This document shows positions 13,301 through 17,887 of a stretch of DNA of 64,000 nt, one piece after another. Both the position numbers and the translations under genes were made by a program. How positions within the stretch are numbered: the first letter of the stretch is position 1; each line of letters starts with the position of its first letter. Origin of the DNA: Mycolicibacterium canariasense (GTDB lineage: Bacteria; Actinomycetota; Actinomycetes; Mycobacteriales; Mycobacteriaceae); NCBI RefSeq assembly GCF_002101555.1, contig NZ_LQOL01000019.1:62001-126000 (forward strand). Direction: 5' to 3'. Under the pieces are notes generated by a model, which saw nothing but the letters and a program-made list of their open reading frames with translations, was not told where the DNA came from and made no database searches.

Positions 13301-14281
13301 GACACCGGCCACGACAACCACGGTCATCGGCCGGATGGTGGGCTACCGCACGGTTCGATGGTTCGCAAGGTCCTCGACGGCCACCAATTTCGGCAACAAA
13401 CATTGGACAACCTCACGGCGCCGCTGAGCGGAATCACGGCCTCGCGCCTGCGTGACCGCCTCCCCGAGGCACTCAGTGACGTCAATCTGCAACGCAATCT
13501 GCCCGCGATGACACGCGGTGAGGAGGTCGAACTCTTCCGCGACGGACCCCTGCGCATCACCGGGCGCGCCAACCTGACCGCGTTGGACTTCACCAGGGTT
13601 GAGCGCGAAGGCGGGACGACCAACCTGCTCAACGAGGTCAATCACGGCGAATCACACCAGGACTCGTCGGCATGGGAGGCCGGTGCCCGGTTCATGGCGG
13701 GCCCGCACGGCAACCTGGGTGACGGCGTGCGCGCAAATGCGATGGTCGGCGTAGGCGGGGTGGGTCGTGTCCGCCATGGCGCGGCCTACGGGCAGAGCGC
13801 GAAGGTATCGGCCAACGCCAGGTTCGCCGGTGCCCGTGCCGCGTTCGACGGGGCGGCGGAGGTCGTGTTGACCGTCCACGACGGAGATTCCTCGCACACG
13901 CTGACTGGGATAGTCGTGCACGGACCGATGTTGATTCCGACCTCCCAGGCCCAGCTGGTCGACGTGCCCACCGCGCCTGTCGCCAACGTCCCCGTCCCGC
14001 CGCAGGAACCGCCGAGCGGTGCAAGATTGTCGGCGTCTGCACGCGCACGCTCTGGACAGCCCCAAGGGGTGCCGATCGCCGGGACCAGCGGTCTGCAGCG
14101 GCTCTTCGGGTCCGACCGCGGAACCCCGCCGGACCGGCCCGCCATTGCGGAGGACGATCCGACAGGGTCGAGCTCGAGAGCTTCCGAAGAATCGGCTGCC
14201 CTCGCGGTCGAACCGACGGACTCCGAGTCCCGGAGCGGACTTCACACACCGTTCACCACGACCCACGACATCAGGCGGTGA
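1358..14281 (+). CDS. Giant multidomain polymorphic effector-like protein, type VII secretion-linked
   Basis: A single 4,307-residue frame with no cysteine anywhere. Layout by residue: 1-235, helical WXG100/CpnT-like N-terminus with hydrophobic helices near 110-165; 215-300, Gly/Ala-rich zipper-like stretch; 300-840, disordered Ser/His/Gln/Pro linker; 845-1045, metalloprotease-like with H999-E-T-L-H1003-x-x-G-x-x-D1009 and a GGMMG turn; 1160-1390, possible glycosyltransferase-A fold with D1322-F-D1324; 1705-1910, OTU-like with GGLFH where family members have the catalytic Cys; 1965-2200, kinase-like (GGSSGV 1986, NWD 2082, RID 2100); 2225-2363, two near-identical 70-residue repeats; 2670-4220, about six beta-rich modules of 265-300 residues; then a disordered tail. 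Comparable giants with WXG100-like starts occur in actinobacteria. Enzyme assignments rest on short motifs and are inference; the export route is inferred from the N-terminus and neighbours. No separate C-terminal toxin or obvious immunity gene is seen. Confidence 0.8.
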   Translation: MSIDIPPALQWISYLAGSKWPQGDEDGLWRIGEHWHAAAAEMSDLIPDLNRVRNETMSVITGETANTAAQEFAKLFDGDYSVDKLVAAMSALGETARQAGTQVEASKIEILVGLAMAAAEILYAIAMAPWTFGASMAWIPPIEALTVAAIRALFNQLLRALVRRAVEALTKTTVARLVRAAAKEGVEEIAEELITNLAIQQYQIDKGHKDKIDWSDVGNAAKGAAAGGAAAGLFHAPTFGALGGKHGHGGIGNALAGAGASYGSEVVAGVVGAVAVGGDLDAGEIFAGGALGGVSGGIDSSHGHGHDGHGDDAPHGAPAGLDGGKSHAFDPDGKGRDGKESATKDIGDADPGKDSSDATPPYEKSDPNGSPPPYAQHSSNGPSDGASSAVSETAEGSNTTATGAPQPQSHDGSSATRDVVRNGEPGAHQGGGHTGDAATRHDSTGSQGGESSSQQSPGGNGVQGGSQQAPNGGSTDIASSHQSSSHQNSPHQSDGHQSSSDQNSAHQGDAHQSDAHQSSSHHGGGQDSPSDARQQGSAEHVSGQTAPQQLSGHADSNATEHHTGGGDSNSSPTQHHSHPPQNSGGGPEPTSHQLAAPSDTPPTRTDTSPQSPGVSSESTTTDHGSPSQASPPSNQAPSDSHQVGGPPPTEHTSRGETAPADPNAVAGQPNLTSTAPDPSTSAAPANTPTNGPSTAVAPSPGTPPGPTTPSAAPATPNTPSTSSSPGSTATQAANPVGTNQSGAPAKSVSAGLAASSNSAPTAVSNIANSTASAPAARSTTDDRDQVIVGMVPVPGTAAPIAPPAPPVRAPRKAGPRVGAPPAVPAPRRPRKAAIIDDESWRHDQARSADWFAPRDPAPERLWRARRDGAHVRTVDTEVADILTDSTPTRIEAYDGPVRYDLRRIEVTPGRFVQEYTVKVHLRAGAGADSDAVAAVADRARQGVDGLLNQGFRLPSGDQFHLNLEFTDDAGDAHTVVEVGTGATDQTHWNPKAPASVLAHETLHYLGVPDEYADAQRVLLRHDTNSGVHRDDGGMMGRDVLGDDPGLRPRHLWLVERAANSQVSVPDTRLNDDPHPVRGDDGVKISHPDRADTDRTRPAPKRERDAESQDDADISGPFKRLRTDDAAMDVDSDAADHDVPMDDVQHASDTTPLGAPVPLPARDEVTKYNKAFEDLANGATVFAPTKDTHLAALNDSVAKDKPIAFVVNAIVPISEIHQLPEVVKAITANAKGLDGKVAFVIGVNTREAPGAAANLRSALAGMEHVLADIDQPVALTGATWKMPSSGHLPYGTMRNDMMHSGVNRFAIAAMVSQGNHPYLAVQDFDTGSRNVPSGEHVFNHVARTLTTGEDLPSARPLMFSGGYVAPRSDAAYQAMIAAAHAKRLAKIAALEQQHPTDAEARKKTAAAISRLEKAGPKLDAEGFREDFARQITQDMDARVEQAKTSPMLPYTPEPNLFVDAVATLVDPEVKFGDGGAEFSMLGRSLARFNAAELGAIHDADVAALTSGVVNEDVLAQVENERSNLEVNAQTGRHPVRGAAFMTDFKGAAVETDLARIALGYATDGKLPQSHAALTNVADRFFATKDDKGDTSLSKFRDDFAKRGGADREPLHLHNDPEAPKGTPKVAVAPFTQQRDIHQQLGLTDDSAKRPDKKKDTGKHNLDGSLSTPIPGHPDVIAGIDQRQQTAKGVAAVNVAMSGPEASVQRKFASLNDFVSHDFSDENGSSRYAAPPPAHGGLFHAVAAARGVSGASLRQGLTAHFAGPRGKKALTDLANFITDHPTTDGDLVRAIIQPGATPAPKLDALTLDPNAVLHRNPNPDDPDPPPLTADERAAVDATNAAQAGADAETARNAEHIAIKALATQLNTSIVVHDAVTGEVTPYAPLGKGGSKSSIELDATPSPDGRHTYSARNQAGPQRRTRPAPLPDEPIASPSHPTKPDQKPAPRQEVDAADKAEKKARREWEQRVFGDFGSPRVIPVTFENGRPLGGSSGVRLHEVDGRKVAIKPTRGARAVKTELLAQALMRAVGAPTLQATPVLVEGKGAQIHLMSEFLDGKKPDRSVHAQFGGHPDVARFAAADMILSNWDGHKDDAYLTTGRRVVRIDVGGSLDVRAQGAIREGWTSSDVAADDFEVDEIKPGSEMRKNEPYAKLTDAQIADSIRTVADRLTPEAIDDAIRRSGYPRGEGAELKAVLQARIAKALEWADTVYPAQEIENQSFGTVLERNPRTALQQLQEDFGYEPTADFVDPGVVEGLRSDTLAGNESEYTTMLSVRNSPAADALGHKPFPSEEKNEPEPRTALQQLEEDFGYEPTTDFTDPRVVEDLRSDTGARNESEYTTMLSVRNPPVAEALGHKPYAFEQKVDATVPEVGPEELFRASQHGDHRARKRFAEHTAMLEGGVLIRRMSEAEVEAFETALASDDLMAVQKALFGVDETRSTADRAGSSRSATAPKRGEIVWSLNDTFQFTRELKPDTAASGSGAARHDADAYKKVLEIPVTAEMARHLGQNLYISNPVKGAKPGAFQGNPNLKYEGTAGGANNSTGTPNVVIKRNGFADFWSTVRKVRVFDAADHVSANKYEPVVERVDETNDARKARLTATPEAQQKQDARKVKPVDVLMDDEDDVGLFGAILDDEPSPPTRPSPTSRDMSRDMGWDAPSPRLPVRGGPSLVLGGMDVVESFRSGNEGLNQTRQLVTRLGGQQTWDANRERLTALFSDDGLKPKVAGMLRGGKPVSYVVELGSGRTLSIDLRLDGSPAASSLTFKENVADYEFEHSSDPSSVVGSFDEGRRTYVVGAQAGLTHPNATHIAGVFGVREHQWSESRQRTDRQISGGQTVEPGTRFHGDIQAVVSYRVSGPVNRMTGATDEAGTLPRVTFRTQVAVPTRAVTDAAGHLAASVAPPRVAKSRALTGSDVVTNLQLIPDGVGPHRGPQSTSGLVSSPGMRAAFESAYGNKAARAMDEVDDWLSVELLQANLHGMTNKQPLVHHLEGVGGRVEVHAFVESLGTPANTKPAHGEQTSNSADPTMRATGETSRTEFHFGTETDSARVRQDQITHTAQLPLPGRSRGQGGTPTAEVVGGLDGGLNVGRSTNEVTVSQFRNRSTLKNPAAGQAWNGQVRLRFVMHGPDSVSPTQRNGAFRGGVHETRAEFDVLVEKSETTPITDYRGKVVFAPPVRIWGRGGPPAERNSSTPRSRWQWSRRPHPVAATNDVSAPRERGMATEPLSGLGSMDRVTNLDLSGFHGLLDSMGHRAFGSKWDEVRPTVAASSHLNRIRGGLPGMTQHSPLTIADLSGPGSSSGLALTADIANLTYRRTIDEVVSSPSMENTEGATTTTTSTEQISAQAALGGRGDVAGGALLGEVIAGANQTVREGDRTREQQRMVVATKFAQPMAIFDGWVRIDGTMTGPKATVHESGLFPIEIAIPLSELQGSRTHDAVQPPTFDRSRPAGIAATPPAAIETSSAAALSVPGPAPLSWDPPVTTAEPPVLPAHALSERWQPTDMLIGLDPASGLVEAIRADLGPALGTDVDRAMAGVNQEFGPQVLQARLAHQSGRQWSHDIPVAGGRITVKVRAIRDGDPEKAEYVGQSTKFETDLSMESQWSKARLHDDLTRHVEGGRLVIPFPHGSASVQVTHSGSVLPGDAPSAGGRTTPRAETTVTDTEHRIPTRVRTTEVHDLFRQPVRFEISYERHEGARLLSTVPENAADVRLTGVFSYPHVAPAENGQAHRLVGEPADGPGIPLGTDHVVTEVRPPGPPRAAATTTPTPTEDAMAAHVLDSIAEQGRYVFGDEWPAVRAELAQHVGTRALHGGLGDYSRGGEKAIELQAVRGGKVVLSARVDAMTEPTQGAAKEAEFYTGGQTIQTATDGNAKIDNWNAAIQVRGTVLPVDVGVNASLLGRVDVNRATDSSNTRTTTSATGELFRTKAAAHVQAGTATLRATMSRPAGFFGRGAERERDGLATVDFRIRRPSSNVDRDRYEPRPGTVVDTGHDNHGHRPDGGLPHGSMVRKVLDGHQFRQQTLDNLTAPLSGITASRLRDRLPEALSDVNLQRNLPAMTRGEEVELFRDGPLRITGRANLTALDFTRVEREGGTTNLLNEVNHGESHQDSSAWEAGARFMAGPHGNLGDGVRANAMVGVGGVGRVRHGAAYGQSAKVSANARFAGARAAFDGAAEVVLTVHDGDSSHTLTGIVVHGPMLIPTSQAQLVDVPTAPVANVPVPPQEPPSGARLSASARARSGQPQGVPIAGTSGLQRLFGSDRGTPPDRPAIAEDDPTGSSSRASEESAALAVEPTDSESRSGLHTPFTTTHDIRR
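2794..2925 (+). repeat. Ser/His/Gln 5-residue (15-bp) degenerate repeat in giant gene
   Basis: Roughly nine degenerate 15-bp units encode variants of SSHQN/SPHQS/DGHQS/DAHQS at residues about 479-523 of the giant protein. This is the densest part of a 500-residue low-complexity linker separating the helical N-terminus from the first enzyme-like domain. Confidence 0.8.
8031..8440 (+). repeat. Two 210-bp near-identical in-frame repeats in giant gene
   Basis: Copy 1 (8031-8240) and copy 2 (8241 to about 8440) are separated by exactly 210 bp and encode 70-residue units starting PRTALQQL-EEDFGYEPT and ending in ALGHKP. They follow the kinase-like domain. DNA identity is high, including synonymous positions, so the duplication is probably recent. 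Confidence 0.9.
9360..14010 (+). repeat. About six diverged ~800-900-bp modules in the 3' third of the giant gene
   Basis: Modules begin near 9367, 10160, 11052, 11866, 12661 and 13347. Each opens with a ~90-residue helical segment carrying a motif such as GSKWDEVRPTV, GDEWPAVRAEL or GTDVDRAMAGVN, then LxGMT or a similar turn, followed by ~180 beta-rich residues. Identity between modules is low. The call comes from recurring order and spacing, not alignment. Confidence 0.55.
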
Positions 14282-14285
14282 TGCA

Positions 14286-14627
14286 GTGCAAGCCCCCGAA
14301 GGCGTCCACGAGATCAGCAGTGCCACGATACGACTGCGGACCACCGAGCGTGGCCTACCAGTCGCAATGGCACTGTCACCGCAGGCGCTTTCAGTACCAC
14401 CCGATGAACTGGCGCGTCGCATCTTGGCACTGTGCGAGCTGTCGGCCCGCCGTGCGCAAGTCGGACGCCGACGTCACCTCGTCGCGAACGGATGCCCACC
14501 GTCAGTGGCCGACGGCTTGAACTTGAGCACCGCAGAAGAACTTCGACGCATCGAGGCCGACTTGCTGGTAGGCGGCTCGACAGATGACCTCGACGAGTTA
14601 CCGGAGACCTGGCTTCGTGACGTGTGA
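14286..14627 (+). CDS. Small EspD/EspH-like protein
   Basis: A 113-residue protein. I chose GTG 14286, which lies 4 bp after the giant gene's stop; recognisable coding sequence begins there (VQAPEGVHEISSATIRL). The core runs from a short beta region through GLPVAMALSPQALSVPPDEL to ARRILALCELSARRAQVGRR. Its layout (basic beta region, LS-x-x-A, then a helix with LA-x-x-I and AR-x-A) recalls the C-terminal core of the ESX-1 proteins EspD and EspH. Position right behind the giant gene suggests co-translation and a chaperone or stabilising role, though an immunity role is possible. It contains two Cys, unlike its giant neighbour. Family assignment is tentative. Confidence 0.55.
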   Translation: MQAPEGVHEISSATIRLRTTERGLPVAMALSPQALSVPPDELARRILALCELSARRAQVGRRRHLVANGCPPSVADGLNLSTAEELRRIEADLLVGGSTDDLDELPETWLRDV

Positions 14628-14652
14628 CCAGTGGTCCCCGCTCGCGCGTGGC

Positions 14653-15270
14653 CTAGGCAGACCTCGGCATCGTGCGGTCGTCGGCGTCGACCGGCTCGGA
14701 CAGCCGCGAGCGCAGTTCGCGGCGCCCTCGAAAGAGGCGGGAACCCACTGTGCCCACCGGAATCTGGAGCATCTCGGCAACCTCGGTGTTGCGGTACCCC
14801 TGCACGTCGGCGTAGTAGACGACCTCACGCAGGTCGACCGGAAGTTGACTCAGTGCAACCGCGACCTCGCCGGGAAACCGTTTCAGTGCCTCCGCCTCCG
14901 CGGACGGAAGGCTGCGGTCGATCCGCGCCCGGCCTGCCAGCTGCGGATCGGTCAAATCGCCGTGCAGTTGCTCGGCCGGACGCCGCAGTGACGACCGGTG
15001 TTTGTCCACCCACGTGTTCGCCATGATGCGATACAGCCAGGACTTGACGTTCGTTCCCTCCCGGAATGTGCCGAACGAGACATACGCCTTGATCATCGTG
15101 TCCTGCACCAGGTCCTCGGCATCGGTCCGTTGATGGGTCAATCCGATGGCATGACCGAGGAGATAGGCGGTATGCGGGATGACCTCGTCGGCGAACCTGT
15201 CGGCGAGCAGGCCTGTCGTGCGCTCGGGCGTGCCAGTTCCGGCGTTGTCGGACGGATCTGCAGGCAGCAT
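14653..15270 (-). CDS. ECF sigma factor, SigH-like
   Basis: A 205-residue group 4 sigma-70 factor. Region 2 carries DAEDLVQDTMIKAY and KSWLYRIMANTWVDKHR; region 4 carries LREVVYYADVQGYRNTEVAEML and IPVGTVGSRLFRGRR. The sequence closely follows the SigH/RpoE-type oxidative and heat stress factors of mycobacteria. ATG 15270 is preceded by GGAG at ideal spacing. SigH normally has a zinc anti-sigma gene (rshA) directly downstream; here the gene ends facing the EspD/H-like gene on the other strand, with no anti-sigma in sight. It is therefore probably an orphan paralogue rather than the principal sigH. Confidence 0.88.
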   Translation of the reverse strand: MLPADPSDNAGTGTPERTTGLLADRFADEVIPHTAYLLGHAIGLTHQRTDAEDLVQDTMIKAYVSFGTFREGTNVKSWLYRIMANTWVDKHRSSLRRPAEQLHGDLTDPQLAGRARIDRSLPSAEAEALKRFPGEVAVALSQLPVDLREVVYYADVQGYRNTEVAEMLQIPVGTVGSRLFRGRRELRSRLSEPVDADDRTMPRSA

Positions 15271-15658
15271 CTACAGCTCCCTTTCGAGAATATCGGCCAC
15301 CTCGCGGTGGACGACGTGAGCACAGGCGTTCCGGAGCCGCAGAGGAGTCCCCTGAGATGGGGACAACCAGATCAACCTGCCCGGACGCGCAGCTCGGACG
15401 GAGCGGGTGCTCTGCTTCGGTCCGCCGTTGGAGTCGAATCGCACTCGCCTTGACGGATTAAATGGTTGTCGCGGCTAACGATCGTTGCTTGAAGATCAGA
15501 TGGAGATCGGATGGAGAGCGCACGCAGGCCGGCCGGCAACGCCGGAAGCGCATCAAGGCAGCCCGGCACGCGCTCGCCGACAGCGGGCAGCTGCAGCACA
15601 CCATCAGAACGGTGCGCGGCGGGGGATATCAGCCGGTGAGTGCGTTGACGCGCACGCT
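15271..15658. other. Intergenic strip without intact gene
   Basis: This 388-bp stretch separates the sigma gene start from the tandem repeat. It should hold the sigma factor promoter (reading leftward), but I cannot fix -35/-10 boxes. Its right half carries a winged-helix coding remnant described separately. Codon structure is otherwise poor in all frames. Confidence 0.5.
15505..15648 (+). pseudogene. Remnant of a Trans_reg_C (OmpR-type) winged-helix domain
   Basis: The plus frame reads RRKRIKAARHALADSGQ then QHTIRTVRGGGYQPV. This matches the end of OmpR/SARP-type DNA-binding domains, where a KAARxAxGDxGxxQ helix leads to the I-x-T-x-R-G-x-G-Y wing. No in-frame start, upstream helices or receiver domain precede it, and the frame then runs into the 35-bp tandem repeat. 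The best reading is the 3' stub of a lost regulator gene. Confidence 0.45.
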
Positions 15659-15788
15659 GGGGGTGATCCGCAAGCTACTCACCGCAAGTTGTCGGGGGTG
15701 ATCCGCAAGCTACTCACCGCAAGTTGTCGGGGGTGATCCGCAAGCTACTCACCGCAGATTGCCGGGGGTGATCCGCAAGCTACTCACC
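15659..15788 (-). repeat. 35-bp tandem repeat, four units, anchored on the GntR stop codon
   Basis: Units start at 15659, 15694, 15729 and 15764, an exact 35-bp period. On the minus strand each contains GGTGAGTAGCTTGCGGATCA. The TGA of the first unit (15784-15786) is the stop codon of the FadR-type regulator, and TGA recurs at 15749, 15714 and 15679. Units are contiguous with no spacers. Confidence 0.95.
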
Positions 15789-16581
15789 CCATCACATCGC
15801 GGACCTTGACGGTCTCCATACCCTTCAGCAACAAGTCGCGGGCGGTGTCCAGGTGCTTGCGCCAATGCGCCTCGGCGCCCTCACCGTCACCCGAGCGCAT
15901 CAACGTCATCAACCGCTTGTACGAGCGCATCAGCAGGTCGTAGTCCGACTTGGACATCGGGCGGTTCTCCTTCATCGCGAAGGCGGTGTGCCGCACCGTG
16001 ATCTCGTGCAGCATGCCCGCGATGATGGTCAGCGTCGCGTTACCGGACAGCTCCACCATCCGGCGATGGAAGTCACCGGTGGTCTCGGCCATCCGGCCGG
16101 TCTCCCGTCCGGAGGGGACGTACTCGGTGAGCATCGTATCCAACTCGTCGAACGCCGCGGTGTTGCCCGATTCGGTCAGCAGCCGCACCGCCATCGGCTC
16201 GATGCCCGAGCGCGCGGTCATCACGTCGGCGATGGTCGCGCCCGACAGTTCCAGCAGCAGCCCGGCCGGCCGGGCGACGATCTCGGGGCCCGGCACCCGG
16301 ACCCGGGCGCCGGTGCGCGAGCCGCGGCGCACCTCGACCAGCCGCTCGGACTCCAGCACACGGACCGCTTCGCGCAGGGTGGGGCGACTCACCCCGAAAT
16401 GAGCCATCAGCTCGGCCTCATTGGGCAGGAAGTCGCCGTCCTTGAGCTGGCCGTCGACGACCATCCGGCGTAGCGTGCCTGCGACGAGTTCGGCGGTCTT
16501 CGGACTCCGGATGGGGGCGCCGGCCGTCGACGACACGGCATTCGGGCCCATCATCGGCGATAACGGGGTGGACGGTGCCAC
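15784..16581 (-). CDS. FadR-subfamily GntR transcriptional regulator
   Basis: A 265-residue regulator. After a ~25-residue variable lead comes a winged helix-turn-helix (about 28-95) with LPNEAELMAHFGVSRPTLREA and a wing at VEVRRGSRTGARV, then an FCD-type all-helical effector domain (about 110-255) with the metal/ligand His pattern DFHRRMVELSGN and the ARDLLL helix. FadR-type GntR proteins bind acyl-CoA or organic acids. It is divergent from a beta-oxidation operon 160 bp away with palindromic sites between, so it probably controls that operon and itself. The start at ATG 16581 is the longest; no strong RBS settles it. Its stop lies inside a tandem repeat. Confidence 0.87.
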   Translation of the reverse strand: MAPSTPLSPMMGPNAVSSTAGAPIRSPKTAELVAGTLRRMVVDGQLKDGDFLPNEAELMAHFGVSRPTLREAVRVLESERLVEVRRGSRTGARVRVPGPEIVARPAGLLLELSGATIADVMTARSGIEPMAVRLLTESGNTAAFDELDTMLTEYVPSGRETGRMAETTGDFHRRMVELSGNATLTIIAGMLHEITVRHTAFAMKENRPMSKSDYDLLMRSYKRLMTLMRSGDGEGAEAHWRKHLDTARDLLLKGMETVKVRDVMG

Positions 16582-16607
16582 CTTGCCTCCTGCACATCGT
16601 CCGGCCA

Positions 16608-16690
16608 GCTAGTCAACTCAGTAAACCATGTTGCCGGTCATCTCGGCGTCACCCCAGGTCTACCAACCAGTAGGTTGACCTAGTAAACCT
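16608..16690. promoter_or_regulatory. Paired operator-like palindromes between GntR and thiolase genes
   Basis: Two related sites lie in the 160-bp divergent gap: AGT-CA-ACT at 16611-16618 and TAGGT-TG-ACCTA at 16671-16682. Read on the minus strand, the first is GAGTTGACTAG, matching AGGTTGACCTAG. A GTAAACC word follows both (16621 and 16683). FadR-type GntR dimers bind short palindromes of this size, so these are candidate operators. Confidence 0.55.
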
Positions 16691-16741
16691 TCTGTTCTAG
16701 GTTGCATTTTAAGTCGCCCGCACACTTCGAAGGAGAAGTTC

Positions 16742-17887
16742 ATGGCAGAAGCGGTCATCGTCGAGGCAGTGCGCTCCCCGGTCGGGAAGCGCAACGGCGC
16801 CCTGTCGGGTGTGCACCCCGCCGAGCTGTCGGCCCAGGTCCTCAACGGCCTGGTGCAGCGGGCCGGCATCGACCCCGCCCTCGTCGACGACGTCATCTGG
16901 GGCTGCGTCATGCAGGCCGGCGAACAGGCCCTCGATATCGCCCGCACCGCGGTGCTGACCGCCGGGTGGCCCGAGACCGTGCCCGGCGTGACCGTCGACC
17001 GGCAGTGCGGATCGAGCCAGCAGTCGCTGCACTTCGCCGTCGCCGGCGTGGTGGCCGGGCACTACGACGTCGTCGTCGCCGGTGGTGTCGAGTCGATGTC
17101 GCGCACCCCGATGGGCTCCTCGCTGGCCAACGGCGGACATCCCTACCCGGAGGCCTTCCGGGCGCGCTACGACCAGACGCCCAACCAGGGCGTCGGCGCG
17201 GAGATGATCGCCGAGCAGTGGGGCCTGTCGCGCACCCAGCTGGACGAGTTCTCCCTGCGTTCGCATGAAAAGGCGGCCGCCGCACAGGATTCCGGTGCCT
17301 TCAAGGATCAGATCGTGGGGATCAAAGACCAAGAGGGCAACGTCGTGCTGGAAGACGGCGGCATCCGTCGCGGCGGCACCGTCGAATCCATGGCCGGTAT
17401 CAAGCCCGCCTTCAAGGAGGACGGTGTCATCCACGCCGGCAACTCCAGCCAGATCTCCGACGGTTCGGCCGCCCTGCTGATCACCTCGGCTGAGAAGGCA
17501 AAAGACCTGGGGCTGCGGCCCATTGCCAAGGTGCACACCGCGGTGCTGGCCGGTGCCGACCCTGTCATCATGCTGACCGCACCGATCCCGGCCACCCAGA
17601 AGGCGCTGGCCAAGTCGGGTCTGAGCCTGGACCAGATCGGTGCCTTCGAGGTGAACGAGGCCTTCGCCCCGGTGCCCATGGCCTGGCTCAAGGATATCGG
17701 CGCCGACGAGAACAAGCTCAACCCCAATGGCGGTGCCATCGCGCTGGGACATCCGCTCGGCGGCTCCGGCGCGCGGATCCTCACCACATTGCTGTACCAC
17801 ATGCGCGACAACAACATTCAGTACGGCCTGCAGACCATGTGCGAGGGCGGCGGCCAGGCCAACGCCACCATCCTGGAACTGCTGTGA
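16742..17887 (+). CDS. Acetyl-CoA acetyltransferase / 3-ketoacyl-CoA thiolase
   Basis: A 381-residue thiolase with the usual N and C halves. The nucleophile is C89 in VDRQCGSSQQ, the His is H337 in GGAIALGHPLG and the second Cys is C367 in TMCEGGG. All catalytic residues are intact. ATG 16742 follows AAGGAG with 6-7 bp spacing. The enzyme cleaves 3-ketoacyl-CoA to acetyl-CoA and a shortened acyl-CoA, or condenses two acetyl-CoA. Its overall sequence is near FadA6-like mycobacterial thiolases, but chain-length preference cannot be read. It is first in an operon with enoyl-CoA hydratase (4-bp overlap) and acyl-CoA dehydrogenase, together a beta-oxidation set. Confidence 0.92.
   Translation: MAEAVIVEAVRSPVGKRNGALSGVHPAELSAQVLNGLVQRAGIDPALVDDVIWGCVMQAGEQALDIARTAVLTAGWPETVPGVTVDRQCGSSQQSLHFAVAGVVAGHYDVVVAGGVESMSRTPMGSSLANGGHPYPEAFRARYDQTPNQGVGAEMIAEQWGLSRTQLDEFSLRSHEKAAAAQDSGAFKDQIVGIKDQEGNVVLEDGGIRRGGTVESMAGIKPAFKEDGVIHAGNSSQISDGSAALLITSAEKAKDLGLRPIAKVHTAVLAGADPVIMLTAPIPATQKALAKSGLSLDQIGAFEVNEAFAPVPMAWLKDIGADENKLNPNGGAIALGHPLGGSGARILTTLLYHMRDNNIQYGLQTMCEGGGQANATILELL

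Noticed and set aside
15462..15736. Intact small plus-strand gene running through the 35-bp repeats
   Set aside because: The only convincing part is the winged-helix tail; the start lacks an RBS and the end is repeat translation, so it is listed as a remnant.
15659..15788. Possible CRISPR array
   Set aside because: The 35-bp units are contiguous with no spacers, and no cas gene is near. It is a plain tandem repeat.
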